A DNA stretch of 64,000 nucleotides from Pterois miles (GCA_947000775.1 CAMQGK010000299.1:16930001-16994000); one strand, 5' to 3'. Positions 37,603 through 50,149 are shown, counted from the first letter of the stretch. Program-made: numbers and translations. The notes: generated by a model from the sequence alone, not told the origin.

Positions 37603-39065
37603 AGGGATCTCTCTACAAGTGTTTGGCTTAAACAAGAAAAAAGCCAAATCCATACTTGAAAAAATGCGAGTTTTAACAATTCACTCTGAGAAATGAATTA
37701 TTTTCTATCACATCAGTAATTCAGTTCATACCAGCCTAAGGACGCTCGTCTCCTTATTGTCTAGCAGCCGTTATAAGACATAACAATCCAGATTCTAAGT
37801 AACTGGAGACAAAACTTTATTTTTCTAATCCATGTAGATCAAAAAACCCTTTAATATAATAATGACTGATTGAAATCGGTTGGGAAATGTAGACGTTATA
37901 GTGCTTTTTATACAGAAAAATGGTGAGTACTAGTATAGTAAACTTGAGTTTGCACCTAGTTACTTTCTACCACTGCACATAAAGATACAACACTAAATAA
38001 AATAAATATTTGACCTAAAACCAAATGTAAAATTCACCAGAAAATATATATATACTGTATGTACTTTGTCTTTATCTCAGTGAGGACTCAAATTATTTCC
38101 TTTCTTGCTGACTGACTGGTTTTTGTCACACTTATTCCCAAATGTCATTTAATAGAAATACATACACACATGACCCCCTTTCAGAAATCTCATGTCCCAT
38201 TTTGTCTGTTGAATAACCTCATAAAGGTGAAGATACCATTTTGGGCAAAGTCAGATATGAATGATTAACCCTGTCCTTTAGCCTGACATGCCGCGATGAC
38301 ATACGTCCACACATCATGCAGCCGTCTGAGGCTGAACATTCAATATTTGTCTGTTTGTGTTTTGCAGAATACACACACAACATCCCAGACGACCACTGAG
38401 CAATGTAAAACTGTGTCACTGCTGCCGTTTTTAAACAAAAGTGGGTCACAAAACAAGTTGCATATAAGTTTAAACAAGCAGGTATTGGCTCACGACCGTG
38501 AAATTTCTAATTTCTTATTCTTATTTTTCTAATTTCATTATATTTCTCCACATATATTGTGATGTTTATAGTAGCATTATGCACATACTTTTCATGTTAC
38601 ATACTCCTTTATTTAAATGTTCTTACGTTTCTTTCTGCTTTATTTAAGAGCAACTGTAATGCCCCAGTTTCCTCCCAGTAAAGTATTTCTGATTCTGATC
38701 TGACTCTGAAAAGTAGGATTTTATGCTAACATAGACGTATTATATCAGTGTTACTTATATGTAAACACAAAGGAAATTTTGGGGGATTTTTGGTTCACTG
38801 TGACGGACAAGAACTGGCCTGTCATAGCAGAAAAATAGACTTTATATGCACACAAAAATGCAGATATTGAGATGTTTTATGTTTATGTATCATTATATTT
38901 CCAGGTGGCCTTATGTTTATTCCAAAATGTATTTGCTGTTGCAGATTAATTGTATATAAATGTATATTTTGAAATATACTGCTGATTACTGCTGTATGAG
39001 GATATTTTTTTAATTTGATTTTTTAATTAATTTATCTATTTTATTTTTATGTCTTGTTGTTTTTT

Positions 39066-39100
39066 GTTCTTCTTCTTCTTCTTCTTCTTCTTCTTCTTCT
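39066..39100 (+). repeat. (TTC)n microsatellite
   Basis: About 11 TTC units in otherwise AT-rich intergenic DNA. Confidence 0.9.
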
Positions 39101-40663
39101 TTATATTATACAATTTTAAATTCTATGTGTCAAAAATAAATTATTTGATTTTATTTATGTTTATTTTGGTATATTTTATTAGAAATTATATATTTGTATA
39201 ATAAATAAATATTAATAAATAAATAATCTAATAAAAAGAAAGCTCCTTCTGTATTTATAATGTAATTTTTTATCATAAAAATTATTAATTCTTTGAAATC
39301 ATATCATTTATGTCAGAATAAATTAATCCTTTCCAGGAAAGAAAACTCTTTGTTCACAGTTTGTTTGTTCACAGGTCAGTTAAACTGCTGATCCTGCAGC
39401 ATTGTGGGTGAAACAGACCACAGAGGTGAAACTGAGACACATCATGATGTCAGTTCCCCTTTTTTTCTACGAAACTACGAAAGAGGCAAACCATGTGACC
39501 CAGTTTTAACATGAGGCTCCTGCCCATTTAGACAGAGTCTCTGATCTCTTCTTGTTGGTTCACGTCAGCACAAAGTTCAACATTTTCTGGGTGCAAAAAC
39601 ATATTTTATTATTTAAATCCAGTGTGTTATTCTCTCGCAAGCCTGTGCAACTCTGCATTCTATTCACATTGTAAAAAAAAAAAGCATTTGGCAAGACAAA
39701 CCCAGATCAATTTTATTCATAAATTATATTCTATAACAAGGAAAAAATTTCATGCAGCAACATGTGAAAAGTCATGTTTTGTCATGTTTCAGATATCTAT
39801 GAGTTATTAGTAGTTCCACCAAAGAGACATTTCAGCTTCTAAACATATCTGACTTCAGTACTACTTTGAGCTACATGTTGGAGGCAAATATACTCCACCC
39901 CATTAATTTGATAATTTAAGTTACTTTACAGATTCAGATTAATAATACAAAATATAATGAACAAATAAATGAGTTTTGCATCCATTGGTGAAATTCAAAA
40001 CTTTCCAGCAGCAAATGAAATAATGAAAATGAGCTCTTTCTTTATCAGCAGCAACACTAAAGTGATGAACACATTAATACATCAATAACTGTAACTCAGA
40101 AATATAATATACAATAAATCTATATACACATGTATATACATATATCATTAGATATTTTTGTTCTTTTTCTCTAGCACAGTGCTACACTTATCCAGTGCAG
40201 TATGCAAAATGTGTATATAGCCTATGTATATAACTATGATGTGTAGTATTTTTATTTTTATTTTATCCTGTTTCATTTTTATTTATCTCTCAGTCACTAT
40301 TTTGCTTCTTTGCTGGTGTAATAACTGAATTTCATTCTTATACTTCATAATAAATATTTTAGTTTATATTTGAAGTTCATTTTGATGCTAATACTTTTGT
40401 ACTTCTTCCGTCACTGCTGGGACATTGGAAGGTGTAATACCATATATGAACTGAGGGTGGCGGTGTTGCACCAACGACCCAGTAACACTTACAGGGCACA
40501 CGAAGAAGACGCACCCGGAAGTATTATGTCTTTGTTGCTTACCTGCTCGTACCTGCCACCGTACCTGTATGTTTAGTTTTGTTTTACCTGGTAAAGTGTG
40601 TCTGCTGGTGCGGTTGAAACTACAGAATGCTCCCAGGTTGAAGGAAGACTTTATCGGTCCGTG

Positions 40664-43125
40664 ATGTCTCATAAACTGCGGGCGGTGAAGGCGCTGGTGG
40701 CCGAGAGACTGGCGGCAGCAGCGGAGGAGATACTCAGCGCTGTGGAGCAGAAGCTGCTGCACACATCAGGTCCGTAAACACAACACGGTGTTGTTTGTAA
40801 TGAGAACTGATCCGATAGGAAAAGTTAACAACACCTACTGTTATACAACGAATTTATGTCGTTTTATGATTTCTATATCAGCGTGTTATCTTCTGCTCCC
40901 AAAGGCAGAGACGCCACAATACCATGTTTTACCAAACGGTACCCTACTACGTTACTGTACTACTGCGAGATAAAGTTAGTGTACCTGCAGTGGTGGAGGA
41001 AGTACTCCGATCTTTTACTTAAATAAAAGTAGCAATACCACAGTTTTATATTTATATATTTTATATTACGAGTCCTGCATTCAAAATTTTACATACATGT
41101 AAGCATCAAAGTATACTTAAAATACATAAAGTAAATGTACTCATTGCAGAATGACCCATTTCAGAATAAAACACTGTTTATTATATCAATTAATTATAGT
41201 TTTTGATGCTTTAATGTTCCAATTGGTATTTTTTAAAACTTTATATACTGCTGGATAGCTTGTAAATTTCACCAAGGGATCTGTCGAGTCTTATTTTTTA
41301 TCTATAATAATATATTGTCATGTATTTGTTGATTATTTTGTATCAGGCGGAATCTGTAAAGTAGATACATATAGCAGTAGTATGAAGTATAAATATAATG
41401 TAGCAAATACAAGTACTGCACCTCAGAATTGCGCTTAAGTATAGTACTTGATTGAATGTACTTAATTACTTTCCACCACTGGATACTTGCACTTTGCTTT
41501 ATTATTTCCATTTTATGCCTCTATATACACTCCTGATCAAAATCTTAAGACCAGTTAAAAAATTGCAAGAATTTGCATTTTGCACTGTTGTATCTTAAGA
41601 AGGTTCTAAGTAGAGTTTCAAAATGCAAAAAGAAGAAATGGGAGCAAGAGACCAAATGTTTTGAGCAGGCAATTTATTGAAAAGAACAATTTAACTGAAA
41701 TAGGCTGTTCATCAGCTGATCAAAAGTTTAAGACCACATCCTTTAAAAGCCCAAATCTGTGCAAAAATTTGGATTCCATGTCATTTTCTGTCAAGTAATC
41801 ACACTGTCAAGACCTCTTGATGGGAAAAGCAAAAAAACTCACTGCCTTGGAACGTGGCAGGATTGTTGAGCTGCATAGACAAGGCCTCTCACAGCGTGCC
41901 ATCGCTGCTGAGGTTGGACGCAGTAAGACAGTCATTTTGCATTTCTTAAAAGATCCTGAGGTTTATGGAACAAAAAAATCAAGTGGTAGACCCAAAAAAA
42001 TCTCACCGGCACTGAGCCGGAGGATCCGAACGGCTGTCCGTCAAGACACGGGACGATCCTCATCCCAAATTAAGGCCATTACTGGTGCTGACTGCAGCCC
42101 AATAACCATCAGACGGCATCTGCAAAGGAACGGCTTCAAAAACAAAAAACGTCTTCAAAGGCCACGTCTCCTTCAACGCCACAAAATTGCCCGTTTGGCC
42201 TTTGCAAGGGAGCACCAAACATGGGACGTTCAAAGTTGGAAGAAAGTTTTATTCTCTGATGAGAAAAAATTTAACCTTGATGGTCCTGATGGCTTCCAAC
42301 GCTACTGGCATGACAAGGAGATGCCACCTGAGATATTTTCAACACGGCACAGCGGAGGGGGCGCCATCATGATCTGGGGTGCTTTTTCCTTCAATGGAAC
42401 AATGGAGCTCCAGGTTGTGCAGGGCGTCAAACAGCAGCTGGCTACGTGGAGATGTTGCAGCGGGCATCCCTCATGACTGAGGGCCCTCGTCTGTGTGGTG
42501 ATGACTGGGTTTTTCAGCAGGACAATGCTGCAATTCACAATGCCCGTCTGACAAAGGATTTTTTTCAGGAGAATAACATCACTCTTTTGGATCATCCTGC
42601 ATGTTCCCCTGATCTAAATCCAATTGAGAACATTTGGGGATGGATGGCAAGGGAAGTTTACAAAAATGGACATCAGTTCCAGACAGTGGATGCCCTTCGT
42701 GAAGCCATCTTCACCACTTGGAGCAACATTCCTACAAGCCTTTTGGAAACACTCGCATCAAGCATGCCAACACGAATTTTTGAAGTGATCAACAATAATG
42801 GTGGAGCTACTCATTACTGAGTCTGTTTTTGAGACTTTAATTTCTGTTTTAGAGTTTTTTTTGAGCTATGGTCTTAAACTTTTGATCAGCTGATGAACAG
42901 CCTATTTTAGTTAAATTGTTCTTTTCAATAAATTGCCTGCTCAAAACATTTAGTCTCTTGCTCTCATTTCTTCTTTTTGCATTTTGAAACTCTACTTAGA
43001 ACCTTCTTAAGATACAACAGTGCAAAACATAAATTCTTGCAATTTTTTAACTGGTCTTAAGATTTTGATCAGGAGTGTACTTCTATATAGTACTTCTATA
43101 TACTTGTACCTCACTACATTGTAAA

Positions 43126-43180
<55 letters not shown>

Positions 43181-43183
43181 GTG

Positions 43184-43214
<31 letters not shown>

Positions 43215-45915
43215 TATATATAGCATATATAGAATATTTATGTAGAAATAATAAATCATATAATATATAGAAATGTTGCTATTGCTAAACCGGCCTGTAT
43301 TTTCAGTTTAATCTCCACACAGACTTTGAAAAAGAAAAGAAAAGAAAAGAAAATAAATAATAAATGCAGAAATACTTAACAACTTTCTCTGGTGATTTGG
43401 TTTGATTTTAGGAATTAAAAAATACCACAACTAAAAAGATTGTCATGACACAAAACAAATCCCAGAAAATAGCACTTAAAAGCATCACTTACAGCTTACA
43501 CCACTTAGTGGTGCTTGATGGAGTCAATGAGGGTGAATAAATCCTATATATGGGGAGATATGCTTGCAGCTGATTTGTTCTTAATAATTGTGCCTTTTTC
43601 TTCTTTCTCTCTCCAGATATGACACCTGAGCAGCAGAGAGCAGCTGTACACAAGCGTCTGTCGGTGGTTGCTGACGAGATCTTTAGGATCCTGGAGATGA
43701 TGACGGCAGAAGTCTCCAGTTCCCATGAGGACGTTGAACACCAATTTCTGAGCATCACGTTGAAAACGGAGACACACAGAACAGGTACATTAAAGAATTA
43801 TTATATTGAAATAATTATTTTTACAGTTGTTATTGATTCCTGCTACCATTTAATTTGTCATCATTGAATGAATTATTAGACTCAGCACAACAAATGAAAG
43901 TGAAGTTGACAAAAGTAGTTCTGGATGCATTGCACTGAGGCCTCTGCTACGCAGTTATTTTGATGTTTGTATGTAATTAGCAAAATTAAACAAGTTTAAA
44001 AATGTATCCATTTAATTACTTACTCAGACATTAGTTTTACCCGACTGATGATGTGTTGTTGCAATAGTAATCCTGCGCGCCCTGTCCAGGGTTTACAATA
44101 TTAACCCCAGAGTGAACCCCGCCTTCGCTCAATGCCAGCTGGGATCAGCACCAGCCCCCCTGTGACCCCTAACGGGCTAAGTGGTTGAAGATGGATGGAA
44201 ATTTAAAACTAAGTTTGATACACACACAGTGGAGAGGAAATACTGTTACAACCTTGGTGTTGGTATTTATTGCTGTTCACATGTTTCCATGCTGAATTTT
44301 TTCTTCAATCTTCCCTTCAGACAGACTGCCTTTCTCTGGGTCGGACTGTGAAAAGGACATTTCCTCCGAGCAGCAGAGCAGGAGCTCCAGTCAGGTCCAG
44401 AAAACATCGAATCTGCCGCAGATTAAAGATGCGTCCACAGAGACGGATTGTGAGTTAGTCCACGGTAAACCGTCACATCTTCACCAAACACAAAGGGCAG
44501 AAAAGGGCACCTCAACGATGATGGAAACAGAGACGCCTGGCGACCATGAGGCTCTCTCATCAAACAGTTCAGAGGCTGCAAGTGACGATGACGACAGGGA
44601 TAAAAAGAAACATCTCAAATCAAACAAAAGGAAAACATTTCAATGTCAGGAAGAGGATTGTTGCAAAACGTGTGGAAGGTCTCTCCCCAAAAGTGTTGCT
44701 GGGAAGAAAATGAAAAAACAGGAAAGGAAAATTTGTACAACAAACAAGAGCCAAACTGCAGGACAGAGCTGCTGCAGAGTGTGTGGAAAGTTTTTCCGGT
44801 ACAAACGTTCTTTTTTGAAACACGTACTTACGCATGAACAGAGCTCAGATCAGTGTGGAGCCTGTGGGAAACATCTGGACCCTGACGAGAGCTTGAAGGT
44901 GCATTTACAAACCCACAACGAAGAAAACAGCTGCAGGGATCAAACAGAGGACCAACAGTGGGAGGCAGAGGGCTCGGACGCTGACAGTAAAGTGGATGAC
45001 AGTGATGAGGAGTGGAAGGACAGTGAAGGAAGTGATAGTGGCGATGGAGACAGCGAGAAAGAGACCAAAGAACAAAAGTCAAAAACAAAAGGATCAAACA
45101 GACCTAAAAGAACAAAGAATAATGATAACAAGGATTTATCGCATCTGAAATACCGCTGTAAAGTGTGTGGGAAGTCTTTCTGCTACAGAGCCTCATTTTT
45201 AAAGCATGTGCAAGAAGACGAGGGGGATGCAGATCTTTGTGGCGTGTGCGGCAAACGTTTTGAGTCTGAGGACAGCTTGAGGCTTCACTTGCAAACTTAC
45301 ATCCGAACGAATGACTGCGAAGTTTGTGGCAAACACTTTGAGAGCCACAAACAGCTGGAGATGCACATGAGGACCCACACGGGAGAGAAGCCGTACATCT
45401 GCAGCGTCTGCGGCAAAGCGTTCGCCCAAAACGGAAACCTGATGGGACACATGAGAGTCCACACGGGGGAGAAGCCGTACGTTTGCAGCGTGTGCGGCCA
45501 GAGCTTCAGCTTTAAAGAGTACATGATGGCTCACATGAGGATCCACACGGGGGAGAAACCGTTCCTCTGCAGCGTCTGCGGGAAAGGATTCAGACAGAGG
45601 GGAACTCTGAAAACGCACATGATGATCCACACGGGCGAGTCCACGCACCGATGCAGCGTGTGCGATAAGACCTTCTACAAGAGCGGCGCGCTGAAGATCC
45701 ACATGAGGTCGCACACGGGAGAGAAGCCCTATCTGTGCAACGTTTGTGGGAAAAGCTTCACGGCGAGCGGCTCGCTGACCAAACACATGGGCGTCCACGA
45801 GGGGGAGCGAACGCACGGCTGCAGCGTCTGCGGCAAAAGATTCGTGAGGAGGGAGGATCTGAAGAGACACGTTCAGACCCACGAGGATGAACCCACACAG
45901 CTGACAAGACTTTAA
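40664..45915 (+). CDS. C2H2 zinc-finger protein, three exons
   Basis: Probable DNA-binding nuclear regulator. Exons 40664-40769, 43617-43784 and 44321-45915 give 1869 nt and 622 residues with matching phases. Exons 1 and 2 encode Ala/Leu-rich helical segments (ALVAERLAAAAEEILSAVEQ and HKRLSVVADEIFRILEMM), an arrangement common at the N-terminus of teleost multi-finger proteins. Exon 3 has an acidic/Ser-rich and basic linker, one degenerate CxxC site, then about 11 C2H2 units. The last seven are canonical, several with TGEKPY linkers. Two middle units lack the final histidine. The start is the first ATG of exon 1; CCGGAAGT (ETS-type) lies 140 bp upstream. Orthology is not assignable. A Tc1 element sits in intron 1. 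Confidence 0.88.
40990..41482. repeat. CAGTGGTGGA-ended MITE, zinc-finger gene intron 1
   Basis: Starts CAGTGGTGGAGGAAGTACTC and ends ACTTTCCACCACTG, so it has inverted termini of the hAT style. The interior is AT-rich with repeated AAGTA/TACTT words. It lies 45 bp from the Tc1 element. Related full or partial copies are at about 14990-15380, 15860-15970, 17668-17900 and 34100-34220, and split halves at 8180-8350 and 9880-10020. Confidence 0.65.
41528..43077 (+). mobile_element. Tc1/mariner transposon (IR/DR type), 1550 bp
   Basis: Complete element flanked by TA on both sides (41526-41527 and 43078-43079), the Tc1/mariner target duplication. The ends start CACTCCTGATC and finish GATCAGGAGTG. 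Terminal inverted repeats are about 208 bp (41528-41735 and 42869-43077). Each repeat carries an outer and an inner copy of a 21-bp direct repeat; in the left arm these are 41533-41553 and 41716-41736, matching 19 of 21. This is the IR/DR layout of the Sleeping Beauty type. It encodes a transposase on the plus strand and sits in the first intron of the zinc-finger gene in the same orientation. Confidence 0.95.
41820..42820 (+). pseudogene. Tc1-type DD34E transposase, one frameshift
   Basis: Cut-and-paste transposase of the Tc1 family. The N-terminus has paired helix-turn-helix sequence (LSQRAIAAEVGRSKT) and a GRPKK AT-hook-like link. The catalytic triad is visible: D in LFSDEKKF, D in FQQDNAAIH, and E in NPIENIWG, with 34 residues between the last two. 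Frame 1 runs from the ATG at 41820 to near 42430, then coding continues in another frame to the stop at 42818-42820, which implies a net one-base loss near 42431-42433. No other break is seen, so the copy is young but probably not autonomous unless the shift is a sequencing or assembly error. Confidence 0.92.
43128..43216 (+). repeat. (TA)n and (GA)n microsatellite, zinc-finger gene intron 1
   Basis: Two TA runs split by GTACAGTG, then a short AGAGAG run, just downstream of the Tc1 element. Confidence 0.9.
44060..44205 (+). mobile_element. Fragment of the same SINE-like family, zinc-finger gene intron 2
   Basis: Contains CCTGTCCAGGGTTTACAA, TCAATGCCAGCTGGGATCAG and CGGGCTAAGTGGTTGAAGAT followed by GGATGG. 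It is the opposite-orientation counterpart of part of the insert near 26.5 kb and includes the 3' end. Confidence 0.65.
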
Positions 45916-46039
45916 TGCCAGTTAAAGGAACAGTTCAACATTTTAAGAAATACGCTAATTTGCTTGCTGTCCTAGAGAAAAATTAGCCAATTATTCAATA
46001 GGCAGAAAATTATTTAAAGTCATTTTACAAGACACTAGA

Positions 46040-46880
46040 AAAGCACTCGGAGTGCGCAGACCTCCACCAAGCACCATAGTTTCCACCCTGGCGGTTTCTT
46101 CTGGATCTATCTCCTCAAGTATTAAAGCTAGATCAAATTCGTTGACATACTTCAGATGCTGAATTGTCTCAGCTACACAATGCCGCTTGTTAGAAATCTC
46201 TACCTCTAATATTAAATGAACAGTAGATAAGATAAGATTAGATGAACCTTTATTAATCCCGTAGGGAAATTCAGTTTTTACACTCTGTTGTTAATTTCAC
46301 ACAGTACACACAGGCTGCTCCTGACAAGCGCCCCGAGCAGTTGGGGGTTTGGTGCCTTGCTCAGGGGCACCTCGGCAGTGCCTAAGAGGTAAGCTGGCAC
46401 CTCTCCAGCTACCAGTTGGTCTTGGTCCATGTTGGGACTTGAACCGGTGACCCTCCGATTCCTAAACCAAGTCCCTACGGACTGATTTGTTTTTATATAA
46501 ATTGCTATAAAATCCGCCATCTGGATCAGATCTGGATCAGCCTTTGGGATTTGATAGAAGTCCACATTGTAAATCCCCGAGTCAAATTTCATGAGCTTTG
46601 GGCGACAATTACCAGAGATATTGAGAAACAATTTTTTGGGTCCCATTTACCACAATGTTAACGAAAATTTCAAAGTGATCCAGAATCCAGGATTTCTTCT
46701 GGATCACCCCCAAAATTAAATCAGTTCTTCCTTTTCACATTTTCGACACACCCTGAAAATTTCATCAAAATCCGTCCATAAGTTTTTGAGTTATCTTGAA
46801 CACAGACAAACAAACAGACAAACAAACAAACAGACAGAAAAACGCCGGCAAAAACATAACCTCCTTGGTGGAGGTAAAAC
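46040..46880. repeat. Nested dispersed repeats downstream of the zinc-finger gene
   Basis: An outer repeat runs from GCACTCGGAGTGCGCAGACC to CATAACCTCCTTGGTGGAGG. Inside it, about 46220-46490, is another common fish repeat (TTATTAATCCCGTAGGGAAA, GGTGCCTTGCTCAGGGGCAC). No coding sequence. Confidence 0.55.
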
Positions 46881-48430
46881 GTCCTCAGTTCTGAGGAGTT
46901 GCTGTTTATTTGTCTTATGTGAAAGTAAACTGATTATTTTTGGGTTTTGAACTAAACATCAGATAAAATGGATGTTAAAAAAAGACATATAAACACATAA
47001 ATATGGGCCTCAGGAAATTAGCATTTTTCACTATTTGTGAAATAGTATTTCACTACTACTCACATTTTTTATGGTATATTTATTGCATTTATTGATCTGT
47101 CAGTGTTGCTTTATCGTTTTCATTGTCAAAAAGTAATCATCGTGCCAAATTTGGGCCAGTAAAAACAGGATTCAATATCTGAAATTTGATGTTAAACATT
47201 ATGAATTCTGGCCTTACAGATGTTAAATTAATAAAGTAGTTGCAAAAATGAATGAGATAAAGATAAAGTAAATTCATTTAAGGGAATTTATTGAGAACTC
47301 GTCCACCTCTCGTTTCTGCAGCTACCTTTTTTGTTTTTTATAAAGGACCTTTCAGTGTTAATTAATCAGATCTCAGTCAAAGTATCTATGAGTGTTTAGA
47401 GAATCACCACAGTACTGTATATCATATGAAATATTAGATAAATAAATGAAACTCGAGCACCATATGCATGATGTTAGTCTGATCACTTACCAAGTCATTA
47501 TATCCAACAAGATTTTTTTTTTTTATTTAAAACTATCGCTTCATGGAGAGACGTTACACCTTACATGTAAAAATATGACATAATTTGTTTTACACTAAAG
47601 TTTTTAATCATTTCAAATCCTACTTTTATTCATTTCACAGCTTGTCTTTTATTTCCAAAGTCTCACAGATTGGTGCTACAGTATGCTGTTTAAAATCATC
47701 AATAAATGCACAGAATCTGTCTTAATGTTAACATTGTTTTGAAGATGCAGCCTGAGAAAAATGCCTTATAAAAATAAATAAATAAATAAATAAAACCATA
47801 ATATGTGTAATTTTACATTGACATTTGAGCCATTATTTTCCTATATCCTGAACTGTGGAGTATTTTATAAAGTCTGTTTCAATATGACATCGAAAAATTA
47901 ATCATTAATAACCTGTGACATTTAATAATGATGATTGAGATATCACCGCAATGATGGTTGGCAGCATAATTTCTCAAAGTGTCTCATGGCCTTACGACGG
48001 TCCTCAGACCCATTTTGTCCAGCTCCTGAATATGACACTGAAATGCGTGACATTATATAATCATCCGTCGTCCATCTCAATACTTTTAATAGCTTAGATT
48101 CAATTACTCAGTTACTGCGTCAAACTGTTCCCCCAACAAGTGTGAATGATAGAAAGCTTCTGGTTTATGCCAACAAGTGGCACCTCGCTAGTGTCACAGG
48201 AATTATAGTAGATAAAGTTAGCAATTTCAACATCATCAGACAAGTCAGCAGTCCAGTGTGGAAGTGAGATGGAAAAGATATTTGGATTTACAGCATGTGT
48301 GTGCTTTTCAACCATATTGTCTAAAAAACAAAGTGCTGAGGTCAGTTTATTGTGAAATAAGTGCTCGGTTGTGTCTAGAAGGGAGCCCGCAAACTGCCAA
48401 ATCTGATCTGAGTTCTGCAAAAAAATAGTG
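46881..48430. other. Intergenic, no gene seen
   Basis: AT-rich sequence with a short (AAAT)n at about 47777-47796. The zinc-finger 3' UTR may extend into the start of the 45.9-46.0 kb segment. The end (48360-48480) resembles a repeat also present near 8930-9010. Confidence 0.55.
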
Positions 48431-48437
48431 AAAAAAC

Positions 48438-48633
48438 TCTCGCGAGACTTGCTGCCCTATTCGAGATCAACGTCTAACCTTATCAATCTCGCGAGACTTT
48501 TCCCAGTGTGGGGTTAGTGATCCGGCTTCAGCCGTGTAAAATGGCGACGGTAGCGTGGGTGTCAAAAACGGGCGTCTTAAGTGCGTTTATGCGTTTTAAA
48601 GCCTGGAAACAGTCACACAAGTTGTGTATTTAA
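48438..48633 (+). promoter_or_regulatory. Promoter-like block: two TCTCGCGAGA palindromes and an ATGGCG start
   Basis: TCTCGCGAGA occurs at 48438-48447 and 48487-48496. About 45 bp on, AAAATGGCGACGG (48538-48550) resembles a YY1-type initiator and opens a 30-codon frame (MATVAWVSKTGVLSAF...) to 48633. Such motifs mark housekeeping first exons, but no second exon was found. The first palindrome lies inside a repeat-like segment, so this could be transposon-derived. Confidence 0.35.
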
Positions 48634-49092
48634 TGACAGTAGTCATGATCACGGTGGGAGTTTTGTCCTTAATCATAAACCAGGCCCACAACAGCCAGAG
48701 AGTCTTGACCAGGCCTTAAATCCATGGACCTGGTTTCTGAATTCCCTCCTGAGAGCGGGCCTACTGACAGGCCTGCTAGTCCTTATGAGACGGTTGAAGC
48801 GCTTCTAACCACCTTTCTTCAGCCAGAGAATCTACTTTACTTTAATCTACATTAAGGGCAAAACCTTCCTTCCCTTAGGACGTAGGATGAAGGGGTACAT
48901 ATGACCAAAAGAAGAAGCAACTTTTTATTGTTTGGCCGTAAATATTGAACAATACTCAGATCCCGGAAAGTCTTTCAAACACCAAAATGAAAGAGGCCTT
49001 CAAAGGCGTGGACAACAGTCAATGTCCTCCAGTCAACTCGGAATCACCTCGAGGGAAATTTTTAATTACTAACAGATAGGTTCCGGTCCAGG

Positions 49093-49224
49093 ATGGCGGT
49101 GGTGGAGTGTTTGACAGCTATGGAGATGTTCCTGTTGTGTTCTGGACTGTCAACGGAGGCGAACTCTATCCGACCAGAGCCGGACCCGCCGTCAAACCCA
49201 GGTGGACTGATAGAGGACATGTCT
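49093..49224 (+). other. Candidate first-exon-like open frame, unassigned
   Basis: The ATG at 49093 opens MAVVECLTAMEMFLLCSGLS and on to PEPDPPSNPGG. It is more GC-rich than its surroundings, with a possible donor at CCAG|GTGGAC near 49200. The frame runs on into the adjacent tandem repeat. No homologue recognised. Confidence 0.2.
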
Positions 49225-49390
49225 GACACCACGTGGAGCTGGACGCGCTGCGTAAAACAGACGGACTAACCATGGATAGGAGACCCTGTCCGACAGCACG
49301 TGGAGCTGGACGCGCTGCGTAAAACAGACGGACTAACCATGGATAGGAGACCCTGTCCGACACCAAGTGGAGCTGGACTCGCTGCTTAAC
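49225..49390 (+). repeat. 67-bp tandem repeat, about 2.5 copies
   Basis: Copies start at 49225, 49292 and 49359. Copies 1 and 2 are nearly identical (ACGTGGAGCTGGACGCGCTG, GACGGACTAACCATGGATAG). GC-rich and not related to the AT-rich satellite that follows. Confidence 0.85.
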
Positions 49391-49479
49391 CTGCTCAAAG
49401 TAAGCCTGATATTTTTATTATCTTTTTCAGAAACATGGCTTGACAATATGATGGATTATTGGGGGAAACAAATCTGAGT

Positions 49480-50149
49480 TTAGGAGAATAAAGTCAAAAT
49501 ATCACAAGAAAAAAGTCGTAATATTACGAGATTAAAGTCATAACTTTATGAGAAAAAGAGTAATTTCCTCCTCAAAAGGCGGTATCCTCCAGGTCCCTGT
49601 GGGTCTTTCTTCAGTCTCTTGTACAGTTTCTTCAAGGTCCTGATACTGATGACAATGTGGCGCTGATGAGCCAAAAGATGAAGTCGTTATCTGTAGTTAT
49701 GGATGAAAAAAATATGACTTTGACTGAGTTTTTTCTTTAAACTTATGACTTCATTTTCACAATATTAGGACTATTTTCTCTTAAATCTGACTATTTTCAA
49801 ATACTATTTTCTTCTCCTGAACTTATGAATTTATTCTCATAATGACTATTTTTGGTACAGAATGTTGAAAAAGTAATTTTATTGTATTTTGAAAAATTAG
49901 TCATAGCTCGAAAAACAGTTTAACAAATCAGTGTAGTTTTTCAAAAGTAAAAAGAAATCCTAGTATATAGTATGCTGAAAAACGTCTTAAAAAAAGCTCA
50001 CAGTGCAGTAAATCAAAATAGTCATACTGTAATATGTTAAAAAAAAAAAGTAAAAATTGATGGTACAGACTGTTGAAAAAGAGTCATAATATAATATGTT
50101 GAAAAAAGTCATAAAAAAGTCATAGCCTTGTATGTCTTAAAAAGCTCAT
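49480..50149 (+). repeat. Degenerate satellite precursors
   Basis: Loose repeats of AGTCATAA/AAGTCGTAATATTACGAG type, then pieces such as AGTCATAATATAATATGTTG and AAAGTCATAGCCTTGTATG that match the unit of the array downstream. Not regular enough for a period. Confidence 0.6.

Larger units (their letters stand above)
37100..40650. other. Gene-poor AT-rich intergenic stretch
   Basis: Apart from the microsatellites listed, no exon with conserved coding and splice sites was found on either strand. The last 150 bp (CCGGAAGT at 40515-40522) probably form the zinc-finger gene promoter and 5' UTR. Confidence 0.6.

Noticed and set aside
45199..45882. 227-codon open frame on the minus strand of the zinc-finger exon
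   Set aside because: It is the antisense of repeated, GC-rich C2H2 codons, which often stay open by composition. No family resemblance, start context or splice support.
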